64,000 nt of DNA from Streptomyces sp. TRM70350 (GTDB lineage Bacteria; Actinomycetota; Actinomycetes; Streptomycetales; Streptomycetaceae), in the NCBI RefSeq assembly GCF_019219825.1, contig NZ_JAHUXH010000002.1:520519-584518 (forward strand), in the 5' to 3' direction. The notes beneath the pieces were generated by a model. That model made no database searches. It had not been told where the DNA came from and was given only the letters and a program-made list of their open reading frames with translations. The position numbers and the translations under genes were made by a program. This document shows positions 38,423 through 46,982 of the stretch, in pieces. Numbering within the stretch: position 1 is the stretch's first letter; every line of letters begins with the position of its first letter.

Positions 38423-39942
38423 CGACCCGCCTCCTGCGTCGTGTTGAGGATGTTCACGCCCCTGAACAGGGCCGAAGGGCAGCCGTGCGACACGGCCGCG
38501 ACCTGGCCCGGCTGGGCCTTGCCGCAGTTGAAGGCGCCGCCCAGGACGTACGTCTGAGGCCCACCGACAGCGGCCATCGAACCCCAGAAGTCGGTCGTCG
38601 TCGCCTGGTAGGCGACGTCCCGCAGCTGCCCCGCGAGCCGCCCGTCCTCGATCCGGAAGAAGCGCTGCCCGGTGAACTGGAAGTTGTAGCGCTGCATGTC
38701 GATCGACCAGGACCGGTCACCGACGACGTAGATGCCCCGCTCCACACCCCCGATGAGGTCCTCGGTCGACATCCCGGCCGGATCCGGCCGCAACGACACG
38801 TTGGCCATCCGCTGCACCGGCACATGCGCGGGGGAGTCGGCGTAGGCGCACCCGTTGGACCGCTCGAACCCGGTCAGCCGGGCGATCCTGCGGTCCAGCT
38901 GATAGCCGACGAGGGTGCCGTCCTTGACCAGGTCCCACGACTGCGCCTCGACGCCCTCGTCGTCGTACCCGATGGTGGCGAGGCCGTGCTCGGCGGTGCG
39001 GTCGCCCGTGACGTTCATCAGCTCCGAGCCGTACTTCAGCTTGCCGAGCTGGTCGAAGGTGGCGAAGGAGGTGCCGGCGTAGGCGGCCTCGTAGCCGAGT
39101 GCGCGGTCCAGTTCGGTGGCGTGGCCGATGGACTCGTGGATGGTCAGCCACAGGTTGGACGGGTCGACGACGAGGTCGTACAGGCCCGGCTCCACGCTCG
39201 GCGCGCGCATCTTCTCGGCGAGCAGCTCGGGCAACTGGGCGAGTTCGGCGTCCCAGTCCCAGCCGGTGCCCCTGAGGTACTCCCAGCCGCGTCCCACGGG
39301 CGGCGCGATGGTGCGCATGGAGTCGAACTCGCCGGTCGACTCGTCGACCGACACCGCGGTCAGCTGCGGGTGCAGCCGTACGCGCTGCTGCGTGGTCACG
39401 GTCCCGGCCGTGTCGGCGTAGAACTTGTTCTCGTGCACGGTGAGCAGCGAGGCGTCCACATGGTCGACCCCGTCGGCGGCGAGCAGCCGCTCGCTCCACT
39501 CGGTCAGCAGCCCCGACTTCTCCTCGTCGGGCACGGTGAACGGATCGATCTCGTACGACGAGATCCACGTCCTGTCGGCATGCACCGGCTCGTCGGCCAG
39601 CTCGACGCGCTCGTCCGACCCCGCCGCCCTGATCACCTGCGCGGACAGCTTCGCCATCGCCACGGCCTGACCCGCCACCCGCGCGGCGGCGTCCATGGTC
39701 AGGTCCACACCGGACGCGAACCCCCACGTCCCGCCGTGCACGACCCGCACCGCGTACCCGAGGTCGGTGGTGTCCGACGACCCGGACGGCTTGCCGTCCC
39801 TGAGCCGCCAGGACGCGCTGCGCACCCGCTCCAACCGGAAGTCGGCGTGCTCCGCCCCCAGCGCACGCGCGCGTGCCAGCGCGGCGTCGGCGAGGGCGCG
39901 TAGCGGAAGCGCCGTGAAGGCTTCGTCGATGGTATGAGGCAC
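38419..39942 (-). CDS. tldD: TldD-type metallopeptidase
   Basis: A 507-residue zinc metalloprotease subunit. The family zinc motif HESIGHATELDRALG (HExxxH) lies at about residues 268-282. The late Cys-containing segment LGGAFNCGKAQPGQVAAVSH is typical of TldD. In other bacteria the TldD/TldE complex matures microcins and similar peptides; the natural substrate in Streptomyces is not shown here. Upstream partner of tldE (ATGA overlap). Divergent from fabG. Confidence 0.94.
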   Translation of the reverse strand: MPHTIDEAFTALPLRALADAALARARALGAEHADFRLERVRSASWRLRDGKPSGSSDTTDLGYAVRVVHGGTWGFASGVDLTMDAAARVAGQAVAMAKLSAQVIRAAGSDERVELADEPVHADRTWISSYEIDPFTVPDEEKSGLLTEWSERLLAADGVDHVDASLLTVHENKFYADTAGTVTTQQRVRLHPQLTAVSVDESTGEFDSMRTIAPPVGRGWEYLRGTGWDWDAELAQLPELLAEKMRAPSVEPGLYDLVVDPSNLWLTIHESIGHATELDRALGYEAAYAGTSFATFDQLGKLKYGSELMNVTGDRTAEHGLATIGYDDEGVEAQSWDLVKDGTLVGYQLDRRIARLTGFERSNGCAYADSPAHVPVQRMANVSLRPDPAGMSTEDLIGGVERGIYVVGDRSWSIDMQRYNFQFTGQRFFRIEDGRLAGQLRDVAYQATTTDFWGSMAAVGGPQTYVLGGAFNCGKAQPGQVAAVSHGCPSALFRGVNILNTTQEAGR

Positions 39943-40045
39943 CGCGGTCTCCCTGCTGTCGTCGCCTGTCGGGTCCGATCATGTCGCGGGAGCGGTCCCG
40001 TGGACCACACGTTTCCGTCCCGAGTGCGCGACTTTCTGTAGGGAT

Positions 40046-40075
40046 CCGACAGTGCCGCCCCTGCGCCACTGTCGG
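40046..40075. promoter_or_regulatory. Perfect inverted repeat in the tldD-fabG divergent region
   Basis: CCGACAGTG-N12-CACTGTCGG, 9-bp arms, lies 108 bases before the fabG start and 103 bases before tldD. Because both genes point away from it, a terminator role is unlikely; an operator or 5'-UTR structure is more plausible. Confidence 0.45.
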
Positions 40076-40182
40076 TGCCCGAATGTCCCGCGGCGCGGGC
40101 GGACCGATAGGTTTTCGGTGAAGCCGCCTGTCATCCAGGTGTTCGGGCGGGGGTACCAGACCGCTATCGAAAGGGTGATCCG

Positions 40183-40887
40183 TTGAGCCGCTCGGTTCTC
40201 GTCACCGGAGGCAACCGGGGCATCGGCCTCGCCATCGCCCGCGCTTTCGCCGACGCCGGCGACAAGGTCGCGATCACATACCGCTCTGGTGAGCCGCCGG
40301 CCGGCTTCCTCGCGGTCAAGTGCGACATCACCGACCCCGAACAAGTGGAGCAGGCCTACAAGGAGATCGAGGCCCAGCACGGCCCCGTCGGGGTCCTGAT
40401 CGCCAACGCCGGCGTCACCAGGGACCAGCTCCTGATGCGGATGTCCGAGGAGGACTTCACCTCGGTCATCGACACCAACCTCACCGGCACCTTCCGGGTC
40501 GTCAAGCGCGCCAACCGCGGCATGCTGCGCGCCAAGAAGGGCCGGGTCGTGCTGATCTCGTCGGTGGTCGGGCTGCTCGGCTCGGCGGGCCAGGCGAACT
40601 ACGCCGCCTCCAAGGCGGCGCTGGTCGGCTTCGCGCGCTCGCTCGCCCGTGAGCTGGGCTCGCGCAACATCACCTTCAACGTCGTCGCGCCGGGCTTCGT
40701 CAACACCGACATGACCCAGGCGCTGACCGACGAGCAGCGCGCGCACATCGTGTCGCAGGTGCCGCTCGGCCGGTACGCGCAGCCCGAGGAGATCGCCGCG
40801 ACGGTGCGGTTCCTCGCCTCGGACGACGCCTCGTACATCACTGGAGCCGTCATCCCCGTTGACGGCGGACTGGGAATGGGTCACTGA
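40183..40887 (+). CDS. fabG: 3-oxoacyl-[acyl-carrier-protein] reductase FabG
   Basis: NADPH-dependent SDR (234 aa) reducing 3-oxoacyl-ACP in type II fatty-acid synthesis. Nucleotide motif TGGNRGIG at residues 8-15; catalytic Ser127, Tyr140 and Lys144 (ANYAASKAAL). It starts at a TTG (40183) with AAGGGTG upstream; no better ATG/GTG exists before the Rossmann strand. The next gene, fabI, begins five bases after the stop, making a two-gene fatty-acid synthesis operon like mabA-inhA of mycobacteria. Confidence 0.96.
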   Translation: MSRSVLVTGGNRGIGLAIARAFADAGDKVAITYRSGEPPAGFLAVKCDITDPEQVEQAYKEIEAQHGPVGVLIANAGVTRDQLLMRMSEEDFTSVIDTNLTGTFRVVKRANRGMLRAKKGRVVLISSVVGLLGSAGQANYAASKAALVGFARSLARELGSRNITFNVVAPGFVNTDMTQALTDEQRAHIVSQVPLGRYAQPEEIAATVRFLASDDASYITGAVIPVDGGLGMGH

Positions 40888-40892
40888 TCACC

Positions 40893-41660
40893 ATGAGCGG
40901 AATTCTCGAGGGCAAGCGCGTCCTGATCACCGGTGTGCTGATGGAGTCCTCCATCGCCTTCCACGCCGCCAAGCTGGCCCAGGAGCAGGGCGCCGAGATC
41001 ATCCTGACCGCCTTCCCGCGGCCCACGCTGACCGAGCGCATCGCCAAGAAGCTGCCGAAGCCCACCAAGGTCATCGAGCTCGACGTCACCAACGACGAGC
41101 ACCTCGGCCGCCTCGCGGACATCGTCGGCGAGGAACTGGGCGGCCTCGACGGCGTCGTCCACTCCATCGGCTTCGCCCCGCAGGACGCGCTCGGCGGCAA
41201 CTTCCTCAACACGCCGTTCGAGTCGGTCGCCACGGCCATGCACGTCTCGGCGTTCTCGCTCAAGTCGCTGACCATGGCCTGCCTGCCGCTGATGCAGAAC
41301 GGCGGCTCGGTCGTCGGCCTCACCTTCGACGCCCAGTACGCCTGGCCGCAGTACGACTGGATGGGCCCGGCCAAGGCCGCCCTGGAGGCCGTCAACCGCT
41401 ACATGGCGCGCGACCTGGGCAAGCAGAACATCCGCTGCAACCTGATCTCCGCCGGCCCGATCGGCTCCATGGCCGCCAAGTCCATCCCGGGCTTCAACGA
41501 TCTGGCCGCCGTGTGGGACACCCGCTCCCCGCTGGAGTGGGACCTCAAGGACCCGGAGCCGGCCGGCCGCGGCATCGTCGCCCTGCTGAGCGACTGGTTC
41601 CCGAAGACCACGGGCGAGATCATCCACGTCGACGGCGGGCTGCACGCCATCGGCGCCTGA
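40893..41660 (+). CDS. fabI: Enoyl-[acyl-carrier-protein] reductase FabI/InhA
   Basis: NADH-dependent reductase (255 aa) completing each fatty-acid elongation cycle. It has the InhA-type loop LITGVLMESSIAFHAA at residues 11-26. The catalytic pair is Tyr154 and Lys161 in PQYDWMGPAKAAL (divergent YxxxxxxK spacing typical of FabI). Its closeness to InhA implies it is the triclosan/isoniazid-type target. Co-transcribed with fabG and closed by a strong terminator at 41714. Confidence 0.97.
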   Translation: MSGILEGKRVLITGVLMESSIAFHAAKLAQEQGAEIILTAFPRPTLTERIAKKLPKPTKVIELDVTNDEHLGRLADIVGEELGGLDGVVHSIGFAPQDALGGNFLNTPFESVATAMHVSAFSLKSLTMACLPLMQNGGSVVGLTFDAQYAWPQYDWMGPAKAALEAVNRYMARDLGKQNIRCNLISAGPIGSMAAKSIPGFNDLAAVWDTRSPLEWDLKDPEPAGRGIVALLSDWFPKTTGEIIHVDGGLHAIGA

Positions 41661-41713
41661 TCGATCGGTCGCCTGGTGATCGGCTGACCACCTGATCACC
41701 TGATCTCTCCTGA

Positions 41714-41749
41714 TCAAGGGCTCGCATCCGGCGGGGTGCGGGCCCTTGA
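41714..41749 (+). terminator. Terminator after fabG-fabI
   Basis: TCAAGGGC...TCGCATCC pairs with GGGTGCG...GCCCTTGA around a short GGCG loop. Between it and the fabI stop (41660-41716) the pentamer TGATC recurs six times; I see no gene in 41661-41860. Confidence 0.85.
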
Positions 41750-41860
41750 CCTGTCACCCGTTCGGCCTACCCGGCGGGCGGGGGCCGGGGGCGACTGGGC
41801 ACGCTGGAGTACGCGGTTCCCCACGCGTCCCTCCCCAGCACGGCCGAGGAGGTCCCCCTT

Positions 41861-42214
41861 GTGCGCCTGTACCGCTGCCTGGCCTCAGTGACCGTCGCCG
41901 TGGCCCTCGTCCTGTCCGCGCCGTACGACGCGATGCCGCACGCGCGCGTGGCGGCCGGGGAACCGAAGGCCGCGTCGCCGTTCGGTGCCGCGTGCCGCAC
42001 CAGGATCGAGGGCTCCCATGTGGTCGCCCACTGCCACAACCCCTATGTGGACATCGACCGGGTCCGCCTGCACATCGAGTGCGACCGGTGGTGGGACCTG
42101 GACACCGACAGCGCCCCCGTGGACACCGAGCCCGCGATGACCGTGCGCCTGACCGGCCGCTGCTGGAAGGAAGTCCGCTCGGTGTGGATCAGCCACCAGA
42201 ACCGGGGGAGCTGA
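41861..42214 (+). CDS. Small secreted protein of unknown function
   Basis: A 117-residue predicted exported protein: MRLYRCLASVTVAVALVLSA is a signal peptide, cleavage about residue 20-32. The mature part has four Cys (FGAACRTRIEG, VAHCHNPYVD, HIECDRWWDL, GRCWKEVRS) that could form two disulphides. GGAGG lies eight bases before the GTG. The last 26 bases overlap the convergent regulator gene. No family recognised. Confidence 0.8.
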   Translation: MRLYRCLASVTVAVALVLSAPYDAMPHARVAAGEPKAASPFGAACRTRIEGSHVVAHCHNPYVDIDRVRLHIECDRWWDLDTDSAPVDTEPAMTVRLTGRCWKEVRSVWISHQNRGS

Positions 42215-42884
42215 ACCGTCCCGGGCGGCACTGGAACGGATAGCTCGCCGCCTCCGTCGCCGCCGTCCCGGCGTCGCCCGCCCGGATGGCGTCCAGCAGC
42301 CGGCCGTGGTCCATGTACGTCTCCGGGGTCAGCTCCTCGCCGACGTCCTCGCGCAGCCAGTCCCGCAGCACCTCCCCCAGGTCGGCGTACATCGCGGTCA
42401 TCACGTCGTTGTGGGAGGCGGCCACGACGGCCAGGTGGAAGGTGGTGTCGGCCGCGACGAACGCCTCCGCGTCACCCGACTCCCAGGCCTCCTCACGCCG
42501 CAGCAGCAGTGCGTCGAGCTGCTTGAGGTCCTTCTCGGTGCGCCGCTCGGCGGCCAGTTTGGCGGCGGCCGACTCCAGCGTGGAGCGCAGCTCGGCGATG
42601 TGCCGGGGGTCGGCGCCCGCGAAACGGCGGTGCATCACGCCGGCCAGCTCACTGGTGGCCACGACGTATGTGCCGGAGCCCTGCCGGATGTCCAGCAGGC
42701 CGTTGTGCGCCAGCGCCCGGACGGCCTCGCGGACCGTGTTGCGGGCGACCCCGAGCTGTTCGACCAGCTCCGGCTCCGTCGGGATGCGCGAGCCGACCGG
42801 CCACTCACCCGACGTGATCTGGTTGCGCAGCTCGGCGATGACCTGCTCGGACAGCGCCGAACGGCGGGGATGGCTCAGAGGCAT
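42189..42884 (-). CDS. GntR-family (FadR-type) transcriptional regulator
   Basis: A 231-residue regulator. N-terminal winged HTH (LSEQVIAELRNQITSGEWPV, then RIPTEPELVEQLGVARNTVR, residues about 11-55). The C-terminal FCD ligand domain has the helix AELRSTLESAAAKLAAERRT and His residues in DTTFHLAVVAASHND that could hold a metal. FadR-type members sense small organic acids. The divergent MFS gene 83 bases away is the probable target; a palindrome overlaps its -10. The Pro/Ser tail overlaps the convergent secreted-protein gene. Confidence 0.9.
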   Translation of the reverse strand: MPLSHPRRSALSEQVIAELRNQITSGEWPVGSRIPTEPELVEQLGVARNTVREAVRALAHNGLLDIRQGSGTYVVATSELAGVMHRRFAGADPRHIAELRSTLESAAAKLAAERRTEKDLKQLDALLLRREEAWESGDAEAFVAADTTFHLAVVAASHNDVMTAMYADLGEVLRDWLREDVGEELTPETYMDHGRLLDAIRAGDAGTAATEAASYPFQCRPGRFSSPGSGG

Positions 42885-42943
42885 GGCACACCTTCGCACG
42901 GGAACGGCGGCCGCGGACCGCACCGCGATGGAGGACCAATCAT

Positions 42944-42962
42944 CCCATGATTCTATGATGGG
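42944..42962 (+). promoter_or_regulatory. Palindromic operator overlapping the MFS -10
   Basis: CCCATGATTCTATGATGGG is an imperfect palindrome (CCCAT/ATGGG arms). It contains TATGAT (42954-42959), a consensus-like -10 seven bases before the ATG at 42967. Binding by the divergent FadR-type regulator would block transcription. Confidence 0.5.
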
Positions 42963-42966
42963 CGAC

Positions 42967-44331
42967 ATGGCAAGCGAGGAGACCCGGACGCAGCACCACC
43001 CCGACCCACACGGTTCGGCCACGGCCGAGCCCCGGAGCGCGACGGAATCCTCGCCCACACGCGCGTGGAGCCCTACGGCGGCCGGGACGTCGCCCGCGCG
43101 CGCGTGGACCACGCGACTCGTCGTCGTCGGCATCGTGCTGTCCGCCCTGAACCTCCGCCCCGCCATCACCAGCCTCGGCGCGCTCCTGGAGGAGGTCCGC
43201 GACGGGATCGGCATGAGCGGCAGTGTGGCGGGGCTGCTCACCTCCGTGCCGCCGCTCTGCTTCGCCGTCTTCGGCGTCATGGCGCCACGGCTGGCCCGCC
43301 GCTTCGGGCCGGGCGCGGTGGTGTGCGCCGGGATGGCCGCCATCACCGCGGGCCTGCTCATCCGGCCGTACACGGGCGGCACGGCCGGGTTCCTGGCCGC
43401 CAGCGCCCTCGCCCTGATGGGCATCGCGGTCAGCAACGTGCTGATGCCGGTCATCGTCAAGCGCTGGTTCCCGGACCGGGTCGGCTCCATGACCGGCCTG
43501 TACTCGATGGCGCTCGCCCTCGGTACCTCCCTCGCGGCCGCGGTGACCGTCCCCATCACCGGGGCCCTGGGCGGCAGTTGGCAGTCGGGCCTTGCCGTGT
43601 GGGCGGCACTGGCGGCCGTGGCCGTGGTGCCGTGGATTCCGTTCGTACGGGACCGAGGGGGCGTACGGGGCGAGCGCTCGGCCTCTGCCGGACGGACGTC
43701 CGGACGTGAGCGGCACGCGCGTGCGGAGGCCGCCTCGGCACCCGGGCTGCGGATCACCCGGAGCCGTACCGCCTGGGCGCTCGCCGTCTTCTTCGGGCTC
43801 CAGGCCACCGCCGCGTACATCACGATGGGCTGGATGGCGCAGATCTTCCGCGACGCGGGCGTCCCCGCGGGCACGGCCGGTCTGCTCCTCGCCGTCACGA
43901 TGGTGATGGGCGTGCCGCTGGCCTTCGTCATCCCGCGCCTGGCCACCCGGCTGCCCCAGCAGGGCCCGATCGCGCTGGCGCTGGGCGTCTGCGGACTCGC
44001 CGGGTACGCCGGGCTGTACGTCGCGCCGGCCGGGGGCGCCTGGGCCTGGGCGCTGCTGCTCGGCGTCTCCAACTGCGCCTTCCCGCTGGCCCTCACGATG
44101 GTCGGGATGCGTGCGCGCACCGGCGTGGGCGTGGCCCAGCTGTCGGCGTTCGCGCAGAGCACCGGCTATCTGATCTCCATCCCCGGGCCGCTGCTGGTGG
44201 GCGTCCTCTACCAGCACAGCGGCGGCTGGGGCGTGCCGCTCGCGCTGATGGCCGCGCTGATGGTCCCCCAGATGGCGGTGGGCCTGCTGGCGGGCCGCAA
44301 CCGCACGGTGGAGGACGAGGCGGCTCGCTGA
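42967..44331 (+). CDS. MFS transporter, CynX/NimT family
   Basis: A 454-residue major-facilitator permease with 12 predicted helices; the first is VVVGIVLSALNLRPAITSLG, the family signature, followed by VAGLLTSVPPLCFAVFGVMA. A central cytoplasmic loop carries a long Arg/Ser/Ala-rich segment (about residues 225-260). Relatives export cyanate, nitroimidazoles or similar small molecules; the substrate is unknown. Of three ATGs (42955, 42958, 42967) the last fits leaderless transcription from the TATGAT element. Likely repressed by the divergent GntR regulator. Confidence 0.9.
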   Translation: MASEETRTQHHPDPHGSATAEPRSATESSPTRAWSPTAAGTSPARAWTTRLVVVGIVLSALNLRPAITSLGALLEEVRDGIGMSGSVAGLLTSVPPLCFAVFGVMAPRLARRFGPGAVVCAGMAAITAGLLIRPYTGGTAGFLAASALALMGIAVSNVLMPVIVKRWFPDRVGSMTGLYSMALALGTSLAAAVTVPITGALGGSWQSGLAVWAALAAVAVVPWIPFVRDRGGVRGERSASAGRTSGRERHARAEAASAPGLRITRSRTAWALAVFFGLQATAAYITMGWMAQIFRDAGVPAGTAGLLLAVTMVMGVPLAFVIPRLATRLPQQGPIALALGVCGLAGYAGLYVAPAGGAWAWALLLGVSNCAFPLALTMVGMRARTGVGVAQLSAFAQSTGYLISIPGPLLVGVLYQHSGGWGVPLALMAALMVPQMAVGLLAGRNRTVEDEAAR

Positions 44332-44374
44332 CCCCCGCGGGTCCGGCGCGGGGGCGGGGTGCGAGACTTGCCGC

Positions 44375-44491
44375 ATGCCAGTGCTCGACCCGAACCCCCG
44401 CAACGGCCAGAAGAAGATGCTGCTCGTCTTCGGCTCGTTCTTCGCCATTTTCGTGATCATCGCCGTCATCGCGTCGATCGCCGCGCCATGA
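44375..44491 (+). CDS. 38-residue SGM_5486-type membrane micro-protein
   Basis: Reads MPVLDPNPRNGQKKMLLVFG and continues with a single membrane helix to the end (FFAIFVIIAVIASIAAP). This is the SGM_5486 family transporter-associated protein known across Streptomyces, here directly downstream of an MFS gene (43 bases). The function is not established. GAGACT six bases before the ATG suggests its own leaderless start. Confidence 0.88.
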   Translation: MPVLDPNPRNGQKKMLLVFGSFFAIFVIIAVIASIAAP

Positions 44492-44528
44492 CGGCTTCCC
44501 CGCCGCTTCCCCCGCTGCCTTGCGGGCC

Positions 44529-44560
44529 ATGGTGGGGTTAGCCCCACCATCCCCTAGGGG
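44529..44560. promoter_or_regulatory. Adjacent hairpin and palindrome before a small membrane-protein gene
   Basis: ATGGTGGGG-TTAG-CCCCACCAT (9-bp perfect arms, 44529-44550) is followed at once by the perfect palindrome CCCCTAGGGG (44551-44560). The first may terminate transcription from the micro-protein gene. The pair also resembles a double operator, 123 bases before the ATG at 44683. Confidence 0.45.
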
Positions 44561-44682
44561 GCGAGGGTCAGGGTCAAGTGGGTGGATCACCGGATGGGTT
44601 GGCGGCTCCTTGTTCCGTAGCTTCGAAACGTGGCCACGGGGATGCGGGCCACCCCCATCGAGGACGGACTCACGGAGGCAGC

Positions 44683-44889
44683 ATGTCGGCCAGCACGCAC
44701 ACCCGGCCCCGCTCGGCGACCACGGGCCGCGTCGACATCCGGCTGCCCTGGTGGGCCCTCGCCCTGCCGACGCTCGCCTTCGTCGCCCTGCTGGCGCTGA
44801 TGCTGAACCCCTCCGACGCCCACGCGGCGAGCGGCGAGCCGGCGATCGCGCACCTCGTCGAGCGCGCCCATCAGCTCATATCGCGCTGA
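44683..44889 (+). CDS. Small single-helix membrane protein
   Basis: A 68-residue protein: charged N terminus (STHTRPRSATTGRVDIRL), one helix PWWALALPTLAFVALLALML, then SDAHAASGEPAIAHLVERAH outside or inside. CGGAGGCA precedes the ATG. It could also be an exported peptide anchored by its helix. Family not recognised. Confidence 0.75.
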   Translation: MSASTHTRPRSATTGRVDIRLPWWALALPTLAFVALLALMLNPSDAHAASGEPAIAHLVERAHQLISR

Positions 44890-44954
44890 GCACGCCCCGA
44901 GCCGCCCGTCAACTCCCTGCGCCCCATGGCCTGTTTCATGCGAAGCTGGATCTC

Positions 44955-45473
44955 ATGAGCGTCGCTGAACCCCGCAGGATTGTCCTCTTCCGGCATGCGA
45001 AAGCCGACTGGCCACAGGTGAACGACCACGAGCGGCCGCTCGCCGAGCGGGGCCGCAAGGACGCCGCTGTCGCCGGACGCAAGCTGGCCGACTCCGGCAT
45101 CCACTACGACCTAACCCTCTGCTCGACCGCGACCCGGACCCGCGAGACCTGGAAGCTCGCCGTCCAGGAGTTCCCGCAGCGGCCGAAGACCGTCTACGAG
45201 GAGCGGATCTACGAGGCCTCGCCCGGCGAGCTGATCGCCGTGCTCAACGAGACCCCCGACGACGCGCAGAACGTTCTCCTGGTCGGCCACAACCCGGGCG
45301 TGCAGGGCCTCGCCGAGGTGCTGTCCGGCTCGGCCGACGGTGACGCCCGCGAGCGCATGAGCCGCCGCGGCTTCCCGGCCGCCGCCTTCGCCGTGCTGTC
45401 CTTCACCGGCTCCTGGAAGTCACTGGAACCGGGCGTGGCCACCCTGCTGGACTACTGGGCCCCGTCCGAGTGA
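44955..45473 (+). CDS. SixA-like histidine phosphatase
   Basis: A 172-residue phosphoglycerate-mutase-superfamily protein. The catalytic His is in VLFRHAKADW (about residue 14) and the second His in VLLVGHNPGVQGLAEVL (about 117). The short size and RHAKADW variant point to the SixA branch, which dephosphorylates phosphohistidine proteins in other bacteria. The substrate here is unproven. A strong terminator follows 16 bases after the stop. Confidence 0.9.
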   Translation: MSVAEPRRIVLFRHAKADWPQVNDHERPLAERGRKDAAVAGRKLADSGIHYDLTLCSTATRTRETWKLAVQEFPQRPKTVYEERIYEASPGELIAVLNETPDDAQNVLLVGHNPGVQGLAEVLSGSADGDARERMSRRGFPAAAFAVLSFTGSWKSLEPGVATLLDYWAPSE

Positions 45474-45489
45474 CCCACCGGCCACACCA

Positions 45490-45519
45490 GGGGCCCGGCG
45501 CCACACGGCGCCGGGCCCC
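45490..45519 (+). terminator. Perfect hairpin terminator after the phosphatase gene
   Basis: GGGGCCCGGCGCC-ACAC-GGCGCCGGGCCCC, a 13-bp perfect stem with a tetraloop. Confidence 0.85.
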
Positions 45520-45534
45520 TCGGGGCCGAGCGTG

Positions 45535-45627
45535 GGGAGGACAGCGCAGGGGACACGGCGCAGGGGAGGCGGGGGACACAGCGCCGGAGACACAGCGCTG
45601 GGGACACAGCACTGGGAAAACAGCAAG
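45535..45627. repeat. Imperfect short tandem repeats between sixA-like gene and serB
   Basis: Phrases built on GGGGACACAGCGC recur about six times with 14-17 bp spacing, decaying toward the serB end. There is no coding sense. The convergent gap is 161 bases. Confidence 0.6.
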
Positions 45628-45634
45628 GGAAGAC

Positions 45635-46843
45635 TCAGTCGTCCTCGTGCGCGTCCGCCGCCTCGACCTCCTCGCGGGTGACCCCGAGCAGATAGAGGAC
45701 CGTGTCCAGGAACGGCACGTTCACCGCGGTGTGCGCCGCCTCGCGCACCACCGGCTTGGCGTTGAAGGCGACCCCGAGACCCGCCGAGTTCAGCATGTCG
45801 AGGTCATTGGCGCCGTCGCCGATCGCCACCGTCTGCGACAGCGGTACGCCCGCCTCCGCGGCGAACCGGCGCAGCAGCCGCGCCTTGCCCGCCCGGTCCA
45901 CGATCTCGCCGGTGACCCGGCCGGTCAGCCTGCCGTCGACGATCTCCAGCGTGTTGGCCTGCGCGAAGTCGAGACCCAGCCGGTCCTTGAGGTCGTCGGT
46001 GACCTGGGTGAACCCGCCGGAGACGACGCCCACTTGGTAGCCGAGTCGTTTCAGCGTGCGGATCAGCGTGCGCGCGCCCGGTGTCAGCCGCACCTCGCTG
46101 CGCACCTTGTCCACCACCGACGCGTCGAGCCCCTTCAGCAGCTCCACGCGCGCGTGCAGCGACTGCTCGAAGTCCAGCTCCCCGCGCATCGCGGCCGCCG
46201 TCACCTCGGCGACCTCCTTCTCACACCCGGCGTGGGCGGCGAAGAGCTCGATCACCTCGTCCTGGATGAGGGTCGAGTCCACGTCCATCACGACCAGACG
46301 CTGAGCGCGTCGGTGCAGTCCCGCCGCCACGACCGCCACGTCCACACCGAGGGCCGCGGCGTCCGTCACCAGGGCGGTGCGCAGGGGCTCGGTCTCCACG
46401 CCGGACACCGCGAACTCGACGGCTGTCACCGGGTACTTGGCGAGCCGGAAGATACGGTCGATGTTGCCGCCGGCCTTGGTGATCCGCCCGGCGATCGCGG
46501 CCGTCGCCTCGGCGGTGAGCGGATGCCCGAGCACCGTCACCAGGGACCGGCCATGACCGCGCGGCCGGTTGTCGCCGTGGCCGGAGATGATCTCGGCCTG
46601 CATCTTCATCGACTCCGCCCAGCCGTGGACGGTCGCCCGCAGCTCGCCTTCGAGGCCCTGGGGCGGCTCGGTCACGAGCGCGCACAGCACCATCCGGCCT
46701 CGCGTCACGACCTGCTCGATGTCGACCACGTCGACGGAGTAGGCGGCGAGGGTGTCGAAGAGTCCGGCCGTGATGCCCGGCCTGTCCCTGCCGAAGATCT
46801 TGACAAGGAGAGTGGGGACGTCAGAGGTCTGCGAAGCGCTCAT
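45635..46843 (-). CDS. serB: Phosphoserine phosphatase SerB with N-terminal ACT domains
   Basis: A 402-residue enzyme catalysing the last step of serine synthesis. Residues 1-170 hold tandem ACT modules (LLVKIFGRDRPGITAGLFDT, then a second from VTVLGHPLTAEATAAIAGRI), usually serine-sensing. The HAD domain has the nucleophile motif VVMDVDSTLI (about residue 188), the Ser/Lys motif GVVSGGFTQV, and AIGDGANDLDML. Same overall build as mycobacterial SerB2. ATG at 46843; no operon partner evident. Confidence 0.95.
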   Translation of the reverse strand: MSASQTSDVPTLLVKIFGRDRPGITAGLFDTLAAYSVDVVDIEQVVTRGRMVLCALVTEPPQGLEGELRATVHGWAESMKMQAEIISGHGDNRPRGHGRSLVTVLGHPLTAEATAAIAGRITKAGGNIDRIFRLAKYPVTAVEFAVSGVETEPLRTALVTDAAALGVDVAVVAAGLHRRAQRLVVMDVDSTLIQDEVIELFAAHAGCEKEVAEVTAAAMRGELDFEQSLHARVELLKGLDASVVDKVRSEVRLTPGARTLIRTLKRLGYQVGVVSGGFTQVTDDLKDRLGLDFAQANTLEIVDGRLTGRVTGEIVDRAGKARLLRRFAAEAGVPLSQTVAIGDGANDLDMLNSAGLGVAFNAKPVVREAAHTAVNVPFLDTVLYLLGVTREEVEAADAHEDD

Positions 46844-46982
46844 GGTGTTCCCACGGTAACCGGCACGGAGTGCCGATGGCCCCCGAGGTCCGCCTACCGG
46901 ACACGGAACACTCAATAACCCTGGATGTCGCTCCGGTGGCGAACGCCTGACAGGTCGACCACGACTTCGCCCGCGACCCGCC

